A stretch of DNA of 64,000 nucleotides, taken from the NCBI RefSeq assembly GCF_002911015.1, contig NZ_KZ626852.1, positions 57,155-121,154 of the forward strand, in the 5' to 3' direction. The translations under genes and the position numbers were made by a program. Each line of letters begins with the position of its first letter. Positions within the stretch are counted from its first letter, which is position 1. The stretch comes from Streptomyces populi (GTDB lineage: Bacteria; Actinomycetota; Actinomycetes; Streptomycetales; Streptomycetaceae). The notes below the pieces were generated by a model. That model was not told the origin of the DNA. It searched no databases and saw only the letters and a list, made by a program, of their open reading frames with translations. This document shows, one piece after another, positions 54,133-63,046 of this stretch.

Positions 54133-54723
54133 TCAATTCCGCGGCCGCTGACCCCGGAGCTCCTCGCCCGGAGCGCCGATGCGGCGCAACAGGCCGAGCA
54201 GCGTGGCCCGTTCGCCTTCGTCCAGCGGGCCGAAGGACGCGGCGAGGACATCGCGGGTGACGGCGCGCCCCGCCGTCAGGACGCGCTCGCCGGCCTCCGT
54301 CAGGTGGTGCTCGATACGCCGGCCGCGACCGGGCCGGCGCTCGATGAGGTGCTGGGCCGCGAGGCGGGAGGCCAGGGTGCCGAAGGACTGGTCGCCCTGG
54401 AAGGTCGCGACCGCCAGCTCGTGCGCGGACGCTCCGGGCGTACGGGCGATCGCCCGCAGCGCGTCCCACTGCGCCAGTGTCGTGCCGATCGCCGCGAGAC
54501 GGGTGTCGAGCGCGCGGTGGTGCCGGTACTGCGCTTCCTTCACGGCGCGCCCCAGCTCCTCGAGGTCGACGGGAGCGGGGGGCCGGCTCGGGTCCCCGGC
54601 GGCCGGAGCGGCGAGGCCGGGCGCGGTGCCGGTGGTGGGTTCGGTGTCGGCGTCGGCAGTCGTCCCGGTCCCGGCTCCGTCGGCTGAGGCCCGGGCCCCG
54701 GGGTCTTCATGGTTCGCGGTCAT
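54133..54723 (-). CDS. MarR-family regulator
   Basis: 196 residues from ATG 54723; TAGGAT (54730-54735, minus strand) gives a leaderless start. An Ala/Thr-rich ~50-residue leader is followed by the MarR core: LAQWDALRAIARTPGASAHELAVATFQGDQSFGTLASRLAAQHLIERRPGRGRRIEHHLTEAGE. Divergent from an alpha/beta hydrolase gene, with a perfect palindrome between. Confidence 0.9.
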   Translation of the reverse strand: MTANHEDPGARASADGAGTGTTADADTEPTTGTAPGLAAPAAGDPSRPPAPVDLEELGRAVKEAQYRHHRALDTRLAAIGTTLAQWDALRAIARTPGASAHELAVATFQGDQSFGTLASRLAAQHLIERRPGRGRRIEHHLTEAGERVLTAGRAVTRDVLAASFGPLDEGERATLLGLLRRIGAPGEELRGQRPRN

Positions 54724-54755
54724 GGCCGCATCCTAATCCAAAATCTAAGGTTGCT

Positions 54756-54775
54756 TATATACGGATGCGTATATA
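54756..54775. promoter_or_regulatory. Operator palindrome between MarR and hydrolase
   Basis: TATATACG-GATG-CGTATATA, perfect 8-bp arms, AT-rich against a GC-rich background, in the 63-base space between divergent starts. Likely bound by the MarR protein and controlling both genes. Confidence 0.75.
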
Positions 54776-54786
54776 GCGTGGGGCGC

Positions 54787-55653
54787 ATGACCGACACCGA
54801 GACGCGTACCCGTACCGTCCACCTGCGCCCCGACCTTCCCCTCACCTTCACCGAGACCGGACCCGCCGACGGCCGCCTCGCGATCGTCCTGCACGGAGGC
54901 GGCGGGCCCGCCACCGTCCAGGGCATCGCCGCGCACCTGGCCGACCGGTACGGCATGCGGGGCGTCGTTCCCACGCACCCGGGCTGGAACGGGACCGAAC
55001 GCCCCGACTGGCTCACCGGCATCGACGACCTGGCGATCATCTATCTGCACTGGCTCAGGGACGAGGGGCACCGTGACGTCCTCGTCGTCGGCTCCTCGCT
55101 CGGCGGCTGGACCGCGGCCGAGATGGCCTTCCGTGACGACGGCGCGGTGATCAGCTCACTGGTGCTGGTCAACGCGGTGGGCGTGACCGTCCCGGGAGAA
55201 CCGGTCCGCGAGATCTTCGGGGTCCGGCCGGACGAGATCGCCGCGTACTCGTTCCACGACCCGGCCCGCTTCGCCGTGGACCCGGCCACCCTCACCGAGG
55301 AGCGGATCGCGCTCCAGCAGGCCAACATGGCCAGTGCGCGCCTCCTGGCCGGTGATCCGTACATGCACGACCCGAAGCTCCTGAACCGGCTCGGCCGGGT
55401 GCGGATCCCGGCCCTCGTGCTGTGGGGCGAGAGCGACCGCATCGTCACACCCGCGTACGGGCGGGTCTACGCGGAGGCTTTCGCGCGAGGGCGGTTCGAG
55501 ACGATCGCCGAGGCCGGCCATCTGCCGCACGTCGAGCGCCCCGAAGCGACGTTCGCCGCGCTGGACGCGCACGTCGACGCCCACGCCGGTGCCGGGAGCA
55601 CTCCTGGTCAGGGCTCGGGAGTCCCCTCCGTGGGAGGGGGCGTGCGGCTGTAG
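54787..55653 (+). CDS. Alpha/beta hydrolase
   Basis: 288 residues from ATG 54787. Motifs: IVLHGGGGPATVQG (oxyanion), GSSLGG (nucleophile elbow GxSxG), ESDRIVTPAYG (acid) and AGHLPHVERPE (His). Fold and length fit a cytosolic hydrolase. A TAGCGT -10-like box ends close to the start, so near-leaderless transcription is possible. Likely repressed by the divergent MarR. The 3' end overlaps a decayed gene on the other strand. Confidence 0.9.
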   Translation: MTDTETRTRTVHLRPDLPLTFTETGPADGRLAIVLHGGGGPATVQGIAAHLADRYGMRGVVPTHPGWNGTERPDWLTGIDDLAIIYLHWLRDEGHRDVLVVGSSLGGWTAAEMAFRDDGAVISSLVLVNAVGVTVPGEPVREIFGVRPDEIAAYSFHDPARFAVDPATLTEERIALQQANMASARLLAGDPYMHDPKLLNRLGRVRIPALVLWGESDRIVTPAYGRVYAEAFARGRFETIAEAGHLPHVERPEATFAALDAHVDAHAGAGSTPGQGSGVPSVGGGVRL

Positions 55654-55830
55654 TGGGCTCCTTTGGTGCCGTAGCGGGCGAGGTGGAGGGTCTCGCCGTC
55701 GATCCGGATCTCGGCCGGCGGAGGGGAGGCCGCTCTCGCCGCGCACGGTCTCTCGCGCCACGTCGGCCACCAGGCACCAGCCCAGCGGCTCGTCCGGCGT
55801 CTCTTCTTCGGTGGGTCCCGTGTCCGTCAC
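55608..55830 (-). pseudogene. Frameshifted small gene
   Basis: From GTG 55830 the frame reads MTDTGPTEEETPDEPLGWCL, then VADVARETVRGE, before losing protein character. The adjacent frame continues PPAEIRIDGETLHLARYGTKGAHYSRTPP to TGA at 55608-55610. Both halves look coding and are joined by a one-base shift near 55735, so this is probably one broken gene of ~75 residues. Product unknown. Confidence 0.5.
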
Positions 55831-55907
55831 ACCGAGAATCCTGAGGCACGGGACGGGATGTGGGTCAGCGCTTATCGGCTGGGCCGGGATGCGATCCCGT
55901 GCGACCG

Positions 55908-56978
55908 TCAGAGACCGGCCTCGGCGAGGATGCGGTCCATCCGGGCCCGTGGCAGCACGGGGTTGGCCGCCGCGGCGTGGGCGACCTCGGGCTCCCGGTC
56001 CGCCAGCAGCCGTTCCAGCAGTTCAGCGGTGACGTTGGGGTGGCCGGCCGCGCCCGCACGCAGGAACCCCTCCTCACAGTCCGTCAACCGCCGCAGCTCC
56101 GGTACGGGCAGCTCGGGGTCCTGTAGGGCGAGGAGGCGCACCCGCGGGTCCGGTTCGTCCACGAAGCCGCGCAGCGTCCGGCGCGGGAATTCGGGGTGGT
56201 CCACCAGCAACGGTTGGACGTGGAAAACCTCGCCGTGGGCGCGGAGCAGCCGGACCAGGACCTGCGGCGGTGTGCCGGGGCGGCGGGCCGCGGTACGGCG
56301 GACGGACACGTCCGGGTCGGCGTCCAGGCGCCGCCAGGCTTCGTCCGGCAGGTCCCGGCCGGCCGCCAGGACCCGCCGGAACACCGCGTGCGGGCAGTCG
56401 AGGTAGGTCAGCCGCTCGGCGAGCGGTGCGTCCCGCAGCCGGCTCGGCTCGTACGAGGACCAGTCGAGGGCGACACGGGCGGCGACGCTGCCGTCCGCCT
56501 TCTCGGCCTCCAGCAGTGCGAGCAGCCGGTCCCTGGTCCCGGGGGTGACATGGCGGCTGAAGGCCACCGCGACGCGCACGGCGGGGTCGGTGCTGTCCTA
56601 CAGTCGGACCACCATGTCGGCGGTCAGGTTCGGGTTGCCGGCCACCGCGTGCAGCACGGATCTGTTCCCGGTCTCCAGCAGCCGGGCGAACTGGTCCGGC
56701 GTCAACGGGAGACGGCGCGCGACGTTGGCCTGGACGGCAGGATCGGCGAGGCAGTGCGCGTGGTGCTCAGGGGGGATGCCCGGGCGCGCGAACTTGGTGG
56801 CCGCGGCTCGAACCCTCGGGTCCGGATCGGTGAGCAGCGCCAGTTGCACGGCCGTCGGCCGGTCCCGCCAGCTCTCCGCGACCACCGCGCGCAGCTCGGG
56901 ATCCGGGTCGGCGGCGAGTTCCGCCGACGGCCGGCCGTAGGCCTGCGTCCACGCTGGCCGAGTCGTGGGAACGCCGAC
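55908..56978 (-). pseudogene. Leucine-rich-repeat-variant (LRV/HEAT-like) protein with in-frame TAG
   Basis: Two frames on the minus strand, 56978-56601 and 56597-55908, are in phase and separated only by TAG at 56598-56600. The sequence flows across it: NPNLTADMVVRL, stop, DSTDPAVRVAVAFSRHVTPG. The repeats (DPDPELRAVVAESW, DPDPRVRAAATKFA, DPAVQANVA, GNPNLTADMV, DPEFPRR-type) match LRV repeats. No good start is seen at the 5' end, which suggests further decay. It may be a nonsense-interrupted gene, or a readthrough or sequencing case. Confidence 0.75.
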
Positions 56979-57106
56979 CGGTAGAGTCCGTACGTGCGTT
57001 GATCCTCCGGGCGGCGGCCGAGCGCCGCCGCGGACAGTACGGGCGACCCCGGTGACCGGGGGACGCCCGGCTGCCATGCCCGTCACCCCGCACCGGAGAT
57101 CGCGCA

Positions 57107-57844
57107 ATGACCGCTCAAGACCCCATGACCTTCGACGCGTTCGTCGACCTCGCCGCAGCGGACCCGGATGTCGTGGGCCTCGTCCTCAAGGGTTCCCGGG
57201 CCCATGAGGGCATGGCCACCGAACGCTCCGACCACGATCTGTACGTCGTGCTGGCCGACGGTGCCGCGACGGACCTCACCCGGTTCACCGGACACCGCAC
57301 CCCGGAACTCGACCTCGTCGTCCTCTCCTTGGGCGAGTTCCGCGCCGCCGGCATGCCCGGCTTCGAGCGGTACGCCCTCGCCCGCGCACGAATCGTGCTC
57401 GACCGGCTCGACGGAGCCGTCGCGCAGATCCTGGCCGACAAGGCGCGGCTGGACGTGGCCGAAGCCTTCCGGGAGGCGGACGAACGACTGGACGCCTATG
57501 CCAACTCCCTCTACCGGTCGGTCAAGAACACCCGCGACGGACATGCCCTCGCAGCCCGTCTCGACGCCGCCGACAGCGTCCGGTTCCTGTTGGAGTCGCT
57601 CTTCGCCCTGGACCGTCGTCCCCGCCCTTACAACAAGTACCTGGAGTGGGAGCTCGCTCGTTTCCCGCTCCCCGGCTGGGACACCGGGCGGCTGCTCGAC
57701 ACGCTGGACCTCATCTCGGCCACGGGTGATGTGTCCACGCAGCGTCGCCTCTTCGGCCGGGTCGAGACGGTGGCCCGGCGGGCCGGGCACGGCGCGGTCC
57801 TGGACGCATGGGGTTCGGACCTGCGCCTGATGCGGCCGCAGTAG
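57107..57844 (+). CDS. Nucleotidyltransferase-domain protein
   Basis: 245 residues from ATG 57107. The polymerase-beta-like signature LVLKGSRAHEGMATERSDHDLYVV (GSxAxG ... SDxDL) is clear, followed by a second acidic strand in PELDLVVL and a helical C-terminal region with PRPYNKYLEWEL. Similar to aminoglycoside nucleotidyltransferase-like proteins of unknown target. Confidence 0.88.
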   Translation: MTAQDPMTFDAFVDLAAADPDVVGLVLKGSRAHEGMATERSDHDLYVVLADGAATDLTRFTGHRTPELDLVVLSLGEFRAAGMPGFERYALARARIVLDRLDGAVAQILADKARLDVAEAFREADERLDAYANSLYRSVKNTRDGHALAARLDAADSVRFLLESLFALDRRPRPYNKYLEWELARFPLPGWDTGRLLDTLDLISATGDVSTQRRLFGRVETVARRAGHGAVLDAWGSDLRLMRPQ

Positions 57845-57885
57845 AACGCGACGGCCTGCCGGTCCAAGGGCGGAGCTCGCCGCCG

Positions 57886-57919
57886 TTGACGCATTCCGAT
57901 ATAGGCATATGATGATGCC
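57886..57919 (+). promoter_or_regulatory. Leaderless promoter and operator of the ArsR-SRPBCC-DHFR operon
   Basis: TTGACG (57886-57891), 16-base spacer, TATGAT (57908-57913), start point predicted at ATG 57920. The dyad GGCAT-N6-ATGCC (57904-57919) covers the -10 to the start codon. Confidence 0.7.
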
Positions 57920-58282
57920 ATGGCACGAGCGGCGACGACCTCCGACGCGTTCAACGCGATCGCCGAGCCGCAGCGACGGGAGATCCTGATGCTGCTGCGG
58001 GGCGGTGAGCGGTCCGTGACCGAACTGGCGCGGGACCTGGGGATGAGTCAGCCGCAGGCGTCCAAGCACCTGAGGGTGCTCCGGGAGGTCGGGCTGGTGC
58101 GGGTCCGTGAGGCGGGCAAGCAGCGGCTGTACGGCCTGGACGCCCGCGGGCTGCGGCCGATCCACGAATGGGTGGGCGGCTTCGAAAGGTTCTGGAACGG
58201 GACCTTCGACCGGCTGGACGAGTACGTGCGGGATCTGAAGCAGGCGAGGCAGGAGGAAGCGGCCGATGACGACGACCAGTAG
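57920..58282 (+). CDS. ArsR-family regulator
   Basis: 120 residues from ATG 57920. HTH: FNAIAEPQRREILMLLRGGERSVTELARDLGMSQPQASKHLRVLREVGLVRVREAGKQRLYGL, typical of ArsR proteins linked to SRPBCC genes. It overlaps the next gene by 17 bases. No metal-binding Cys. Probably autorepressed through the dyad on its promoter. Confidence 0.93.
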   Translation: MARAATTSDAFNAIAEPQRREILMLLRGGERSVTELARDLGMSQPQASKHLRVLREVGLVRVREAGKQRLYGLDARGLRPIHEWVGGFERFWNGTFDRLDEYVRDLKQARQEEAADDDDQ

Positions 58283-58802
58283 CGGTGGCGAGCCCGACCG
58301 TACGACCGCGGACCGCGAGATCGTGATCTCCCGGGCCATCGGCGCCCCGCGGGAGCTGGTGTTCGAGGCGTTCACCGAGGTCCGGCACCTGTCGCGGTGG
58401 TGGGGGCCGGAAGGGTTCACGACCACGACGCGGTCCTTCGAGTTCCGCGCGGGCGGGGTCTGGGACTTCGTGATGCACGGGCCGGACGGGACCGACTACC
58501 AGGAGTGGATCACCTGGACCGAGATCGTCCCGCCGGAGCGGATCACGCTGGTGCACGGCGAGTCCCGCGACGACCCCGACGCGTTCGAGTCGGTCCTGAC
58601 CTTCGAGCCGGCCGGCGAGGAGACCCGGATCGTGATGCGCACGGTGTTCCCCACGAAGGAACTGCGCGACCAGGCGGTGGAGAAGTACCACGCGGTAGAG
58701 GGCGGCGAGCAGACGCTGCGCAACCTGGCGGCCTACGTCGCCGAACTCAACCGGAACGGGACCGCGCGGAACGAGACCGCGCGGAAGGGAGCGGAGGGCT
58801 GA
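58266..58802 (+). CDS. SRPBCC/AHSA1-type protein
   Basis: 178 residues from ATG 58266, overlapping the ArsR gene. AHSA1 features: ISRAIGAPRELVFEAFTEVRHLSRWWGPEGFTTT, then FRAGGVWDFVMHGPDG and EWITWTEIVPPERI. Such proteins pair with ArsR regulators in many actinobacteria and may bind or process small hydrophobic ligands. Its TGA overlaps the next ATG. Confidence 0.92.
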   Translation: MTTTSSGGEPDRTTADREIVISRAIGAPRELVFEAFTEVRHLSRWWGPEGFTTTTRSFEFRAGGVWDFVMHGPDGTDYQEWITWTEIVPPERITLVHGESRDDPDAFESVLTFEPAGEETRIVMRTVFPTKELRDQAVEKYHAVEGGEQTLRNLAAYVAELNRNGTARNETARKGAEG

Positions 58803-59467
58803 TGGCCGGGAAAGTGTTCTTCAGCGTGACGATGTCGCTCGACGGCTTCATGGCGCCGGAGGCGGTGCCCGTCGAGGACGTCTTCTCTCCCGAAGGCCAG
58901 AACGACCCGAGGGTCCGGCGCTGGATGGCGAAGTGGTCGGAGTTGCAGGCGTGGCTGTTCCCGCAGCGCTGGTTCCGGGAGAACCTCAAGCTCGGCGAGG
59001 GCGGTGAGGAAGGACTCGACAACGACATCGCGCGGGCGACGTACGAGCGCACCGGCGCGAGCATCATGGGCAAGCGCATGTTCGACGCCGGCGAGCTGGC
59101 ATGGCCGGAGGAGGCGCCGTTCCACACCCCGGTGTTCGTCGTCACCCACACCGAGCGTGACCCGTGGGAGCGGCCGGGCGGCACGACCTTCCACTTCGTG
59201 GACGACGGCATCTCCAGCGCACTGGACCAGGCCCGCGAGGCCGCCGGCGACCGCGACGTCCGTATCGCCGGCGGCGCCGAGACGATCCAGGCGTACCTGG
59301 ACGGGGGCCTGATCGACGAGTTCTCGGTCACCCTCGCGCCCGTGCTGTTCGGTACCGGCATCCGCCTGTTCGACCGAGTGGACCCGGACCACCTCGCCCT
59401 CGACCAGACCCGCGCGGACGCGTCGTCCCGGGTGACCCATCTGACCTACACCGTCAAGAAGCGGTAG
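58802..59467 (+). CDS. Dihydrofolate reductase-fold (RibD C-terminal-like) protein
   Basis: 221 residues from ATG 58802 (TGATG overlap). Opens KVFFSVTMSLDGFMAPEA, with TGASIMGKRMFDAGELAW and VRIAGGAETIQAYLDGGLIDEFSVTLAPVLFGTGIRLFD, the DHFR/RibD-C pattern for NADPH binding. It is the third gene of the ArsR-SRPBCC-DHFR operon. Its 3' end overlaps the convergent MFS gene by 14 bases. Confidence 0.9.
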   Translation: MAGKVFFSVTMSLDGFMAPEAVPVEDVFSPEGQNDPRVRRWMAKWSELQAWLFPQRWFRENLKLGEGGEEGLDNDIARATYERTGASIMGKRMFDAGELAWPEEAPFHTPVFVVTHTERDPWERPGGTTFHFVDDGISSALDQAREAAGDRDVRIAGGAETIQAYLDGGLIDEFSVTLAPVLFGTGIRLFDRVDPDHLALDQTRADASSRVTHLTYTVKKR

Positions 59468-60623
59468 CCGGCGCACCACGCCGGTCGGCACCTCCTCCGC
59501 TCACTGCTCGAACGCCGGACTCCGCGGTCATGACTCCCCAGGACAGGGTCATGGCCGCGCTGGTGACCCGCCCCAGTAGCTCGTTGGGAACCAGGAGCGT
59601 CGTACGGCTGATGATCACGACGTTCCACAGTGGTCCGACGAACGCGCAGGCAGCGCCTATGGCTCCGATCAGCAGAGGGTTCGAGGCGAGCGCGAACAGG
59701 GGCAGGAGCGCGGCCCAGATCCAGTTGACTCCGACGATGACGGTCCTGGGCGTGAACCGGTGATGGAACTTGCCGGCCGCGATCGCTCCGATCAGACCGC
59801 CACCGCTGTAGATGCCGAGCATCGTGCCGATGGTGGTGGAAGTGGCGCCGTGGTGCTGGGCGAGAACGACGAGGACCAGTATCAGAGCCTGGAAGACCAG
59901 GTTGCCGGCGGCGATCAGGAAGATGGCGGCGCGGACGAGGGGGTGGCGCCAGATCCACCGCAGACCTTCGGTCGTCGCCCGCCACAGCGATTCCGTCGGC
60001 GTCGTCGTCCGGTCCTGCAGGTCGCCCCGGACGAACAGGAGGCCGACGGAGGAAAGGGCGTAGGAGAGGGCGTCGGCCAGGAACGGCACCGCGCCACCGA
60101 TGCCGAAGAGCAGGCCGCCCAGGGGAGGGCCGGCCAGAGCCGCACCGCGACTCCTGGCTTCGTTGTGGGCTATCGCGGTGGGCAGCAGCGCCGCCGGGAC
60201 GATCCTGGGAAGGGCCGCGCGCTCGGCCAGCCCGAAGAAGACGAAGCACAGTCCCTGTACGAAGGCGACCACGGTGAGGTGCGCGACGGTGACTCTGCCC
60301 AGCCATATGGCGACAGCGACGGTGGAGAGCGCCAGGCCCGCGCAGAGCTCACTGGTCAGCAGGATCCTGCGGCGGTCCCACCGGTCGACCAGAGGCCCGG
60401 CGGGCAGGTGGGCGACGAGGTAGGGAAGCGTGCCGGCGGCACCCACGATCCCGGCGTCGGAGGGCGACCCGGTGGTCGCGAGCACGAGCAGCGGCATCGC
60501 CGTCCCGCTGGTCTGGGCGCTCAGGGCCGAGACGGCCTGACCGCCCCACAGGGCGAAGAAGTCGCGGTTGCGCCATAAAGAAGGCCGTCGGGCGGCGTTC
60601 CCCTGCATGGCCGGGGCGGTCAC
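59454..60623 (-). CDS. MFS transporter, probably C-terminally shortened
   Basis: 389 residues from GTG 60623, overlapping the upstream regulator stop (GTGA). MFS motif AGPLVDRWDRRRILL between segments 2 and 3. After SAAMTLSWGVM, where related proteins continue into the last membrane segments, the sequence turns polar (AESGVRAVSGGGADRRGAPATAS) and ends. So one to two C-terminal segments appear lost, probably through a rearrangement or frameshift near 59520. Its 3' end overlaps the DHFR-like gene. Confidence 0.85.
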   Translation of the reverse strand: MTAPAMQGNAARRPSLWRNRDFFALWGGQAVSALSAQTSGTAMPLLVLATTGSPSDAGIVGAAGTLPYLVAHLPAGPLVDRWDRRRILLTSELCAGLALSTVAVAIWLGRVTVAHLTVVAFVQGLCFVFFGLAERAALPRIVPAALLPTAIAHNEARSRGAALAGPPLGGLLFGIGGAVPFLADALSYALSSVGLLFVRGDLQDRTTTPTESLWRATTEGLRWIWRHPLVRAAIFLIAAGNLVFQALILVLVVLAQHHGATSTTIGTMLGIYSGGGLIGAIAAGKFHHRFTPRTVIVGVNWIWAALLPLFALASNPLLIGAIGAACAFVGPLWNVVIISRTTLLVPNELLGRVTSAAMTLSWGVMTAESGVRAVSGGGADRRGAPATAS

Positions 60624-61219
60624 GACGCGTCCCCGTGCTCGGGGGTGGGGAACGCGTGGAACACCACGAAGATGTGCCGACTGCCGGGAGCGGCCTGCTC
60701 CGGGTCGCGGTACCAGCGGGAGAGGAAGGCGATGTACTCCTCGCCGAACCGGGTCAACTCATCGGCGGTGAGCGTCGTGCTGCCGAAGGAGTGCATGGCC
60801 GCGGCCGTGAAATCGCCGAATGCATGCCGGTCGGAAAGGTAGGCGGTCAGATCGCGGTCGGCACTCGCCAGCCACTGTCGGCCGAGTTCGTCCGCGGCGG
60901 CAGCGGTCTCGGGGTCCGCCGGGTGGCGCGGCAGCCGCATGTCCTGTGGAACGGCACGCCAGTACTTGCGACGCCCGGACGAACGCCCCGTGTCCTCCGC
61001 GACGAACCCGAACCGGGCCAGTTGCCGCAGGTGATAGCTGGTGGCGCCGCGGTCCTCGTCGAACTCGGCGGCCAGGTCGGCGGACGTGGCCGGTCCGTGC
61101 CGCCGGAGTCTGGCCAGGATCTCCTGGCGCGGCGGACCGTGCGAAGCCTGCGGGGCGTGGCGCGGCGGTACCGGACGGTTCGTGCGTGAGGCCACGCCTG
61201 TGCGCCGTGCCCGCCTCAC
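60620..61219 (-). CDS. ArsR-like HTH regulator
   Basis: 199 residues from GTG 61219; a GTG at 61195 is an alternative. HTH: RQEILARLRRHGPATSADLAAEFDEDRGATSYHLRQLARFGFV, an ArsR pattern with GATSYHLRxLARxGF. The region before the HTH (PPRHAPQASHGPP) lacks the usual LRALAHPLR sequence, so the start may be altered. The C-terminal half resembles other actinobacterial ArsR proteins with helical ligand domains. Translationally coupled to the MFS gene, which it probably represses. Confidence 0.82.
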   Translation of the reverse strand: MRRARRTGVASRTNRPVPPRHAPQASHGPPRQEILARLRRHGPATSADLAAEFDEDRGATSYHLRQLARFGFVAEDTGRSSGRRKYWRAVPQDMRLPRHPADPETAAAADELGRQWLASADRDLTAYLSDRHAFGDFTAAAMHSFGSTTLTADELTRFGEEYIAFLSRWYRDPEQAAPGSRHIFVVFHAFPTPEHGDAS

Positions 61220-61265
61220 CCCCGTCGGGCGGCTCCGTGAGCCCGGTCGGGCCGGTCTCTTCGTG

Positions 61266-62042
61266 TCACTTCGACCGGATCAGCTGTGCCCGCACGCCGT
61301 AGTGGTCGGACAGGTAGGCCTGACGGCCGTCGCCCAGGGTCACCTTGTCCTGGAACACGAGGTCGGCGTCGCCGGTCAGCGTCTCCCCGGCGGCGGCCCG
61401 GACCAGTACGTGGTCCAGGGCCGGCGGCGACGGCCATCGCGGTGTGGGCCGGTAGGTCGGACGCGTGTCGCCGGCGAGGATGTCGCGCAGCCCCGTCGTG
61501 GCGACGAAGCCGGCGAGCGCCGCCGAGTCCCGCGGGATGTTCAGGTCACCGACCACGGCGACGGGCAGGGACGGGTCGACGGCCGCGACCAGTCCGGTGA
61601 GCCGGGCCAGTTCGGCATCGGTGATCCGCATGTACCGGTTCGTGGGGGACCAGTCGTCGTCGCGGTTGGCCGACAAATGGGTGTTCACGACCACCAGTTC
61701 ACCGTCCGGGGTGGTGACGGACGCCAGGAGGGCACCCTTGCGCATGAGGAATTCGCCGCGCACCGGGCCCGTCATCGGGTACCGCACGAACCGCCACCGG
61801 CTGATCGGCCACCGGGACAGCAGCACCAGGCCGCCCTGGAGCAGGACCGTGCCCGAACAGGCGAAGTGCCGGTAGGTGGGAGCGGCACGGCGGATCAGCC
61901 GGACGTTGCGGCGGAACATGACCTCCTGCAGACAGACGACGTCGTAGTCGGACCGGTCCAGCGCCGCGCCGAGGGCGCGCAGCCGAGCCGGGACGTCGCC
62001 GGTGAAGAGCGCGTTCATGGTCAGCAGGCGCAGGGCCTTCAC
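61266..62042 (-). CDS. Endonuclease/exonuclease/phosphatase-family protein
   Basis: 258 residues from GTG 62042, AAAGG upstream. EEP signatures: LRLLTMNALFTGD (Asn), VVCLQEVMF (Glu metal ligand), LVVVNTHLSAN (His), VAVVGDLNIP (GDxN), and a final SDHYGVRAQL (Asp-His). Likely a cytosolic or secreted DNase/phosphodiesterase without signal peptide. The 46-base gap to the ArsR-like gene on the same strand allows co-transcription. Confidence 0.9.
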   Translation of the reverse strand: MKALRLLTMNALFTGDVPARLRALGAALDRSDYDVVCLQEVMFRRNVRLIRRAAPTYRHFACSGTVLLQGGLVLLSRWPISRWRFVRYPMTGPVRGEFLMRKGALLASVTTPDGELVVVNTHLSANRDDDWSPTNRYMRITDAELARLTGLVAAVDPSLPVAVVGDLNIPRDSAALAGFVATTGLRDILAGDTRPTYRPTPRWPSPPALDHVLVRAAAGETLTGDADLVFQDKVTLGDGRQAYLSDHYGVRAQLIRSK

Positions 62043-62218
62043 GAACTTGTCGCCTTTCGTCCGCGGCCCGTCGGGCCGTACGGGGAGCCGCTCACGGCGT
62101 TGATCGTACTGGCGTCCGACCTCGTCGGGTGAACCGCCGGACCTCACCCGCGCAAGCGCGCCGGTCGGTCGCGGTACGGTCGGTGACCGTTCGTCGGATC
62201 ACGGCTCGGAAGGCGGGT

Positions 62219-63046
62219 TCACGGGGTTCCCACGTCCTCGGTGGCCAACGCCAGCAGAACCAGGGCGTCGTGCTCGGCCGTGCCGGGCCGGGCCTGGTAG
62301 ACCAGCAGGCGCTGACCGTCACCGGCGGTACTGAGCACCTCGTTGCCGAGAGTGACCGGACCGATCACCGGATGCCGGAACGCGGTCTCGCCGCCGCGCT
62401 TGACCCACACCTCGTGCCGGCGCCACAGAGCGGCGAACTCGCCGCCGGCCTCGGACAGTTCGGCGACCAGCGCGGCGGTCCGCCCCGGAGCGGTCAGTTC
62501 GGCGGTGCGCAGGTGGGCGACACAGTTGCGGGCCACCCGGTCCCAGTCGGCGAAAAGGGTTCGTGCGGACGCGTGGAGGAAGGTGTACCGGATCGTGTTG
62601 CGCGCTCCGGGCGGCCAGTCGCCGAGCCCGGGCATCAGCGCGAGTCCCTCCGGGTTCGCGGCCAGCACGTCGTTGACCTCGTCGAGCACGTACGCAGGGC
62701 TGGGCCGGACCGACTCCAGCAGCAGCCGCAGGCCGGGTCCGGCCGGTCGCGGGTCGGCCTGCCGGTGGCGTGGTGTCCGCCCGGCGACCTGGTCGGCGAG
62801 GCCGAGCAGGTGGGCGTGCTCGTCGGCGGTGAGGCGCAGAGCCCGGGCCAGCGCGCCCAGTACCGCGTCACTGGGTGTGCTCTCCCGGCCCTGCTCGATC
62901 CGGATGTAGTAGTCCACGCTCACGCCGGCCAGCGCGGCCAACTCCTCGCGGCGCAGCCCGGGGGTGCGCCGGATGCCCGGCCCGGTGGGCAGCCCGACGT
63001 CGGCCGGGCCGATCCGTCCGCGCCGGATCCGAAGGAACTCCGCCAT
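62219..63046 (-). CDS. XRE-family regulator with MmyB-like ligand domain
   Basis: 275 residues from ATG 63046; GTG 63055 is an alternative. HTH: GIRRTPGLRREELAALAGVSVDYYIRIEQGRESTPSDAVLGALARALRLTADEHAHLLGLA, the hallmark of MmyB-type regulators, followed by a ligand domain (YVLDEVNDVLAANPEGLALMPG ... FRHPVIGPVTLGNEVL). Divergent from an SDR gene, 111 bases apart; it probably regulates it. Confidence 0.93.
   Translation of the reverse strand: MAEFLRIRRGRIGPADVGLPTGPGIRRTPGLRREELAALAGVSVDYYIRIEQGRESTPSDAVLGALARALRLTADEHAHLLGLADQVAGRTPRHRQADPRPAGPGLRLLLESVRPSPAYVLDEVNDVLAANPEGLALMPGLGDWPPGARNTIRYTFLHASARTLFADWDRVARNCVAHLRTAELTAPGRTAALVAELSEAGGEFAALWRRHEVWVKRGGETAFRHPVIGPVTLGNEVLSTAGDGQRLLVYQARPGTAEHDALVLLALATEDVGTP

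Noticed and set aside
52178..54151. 657-codon plus-strand frame
   Set aside because: Shadow of the beta-lactamase-fold gene and of the AraC gene in another frame; Gly/Arg-rich without motifs.
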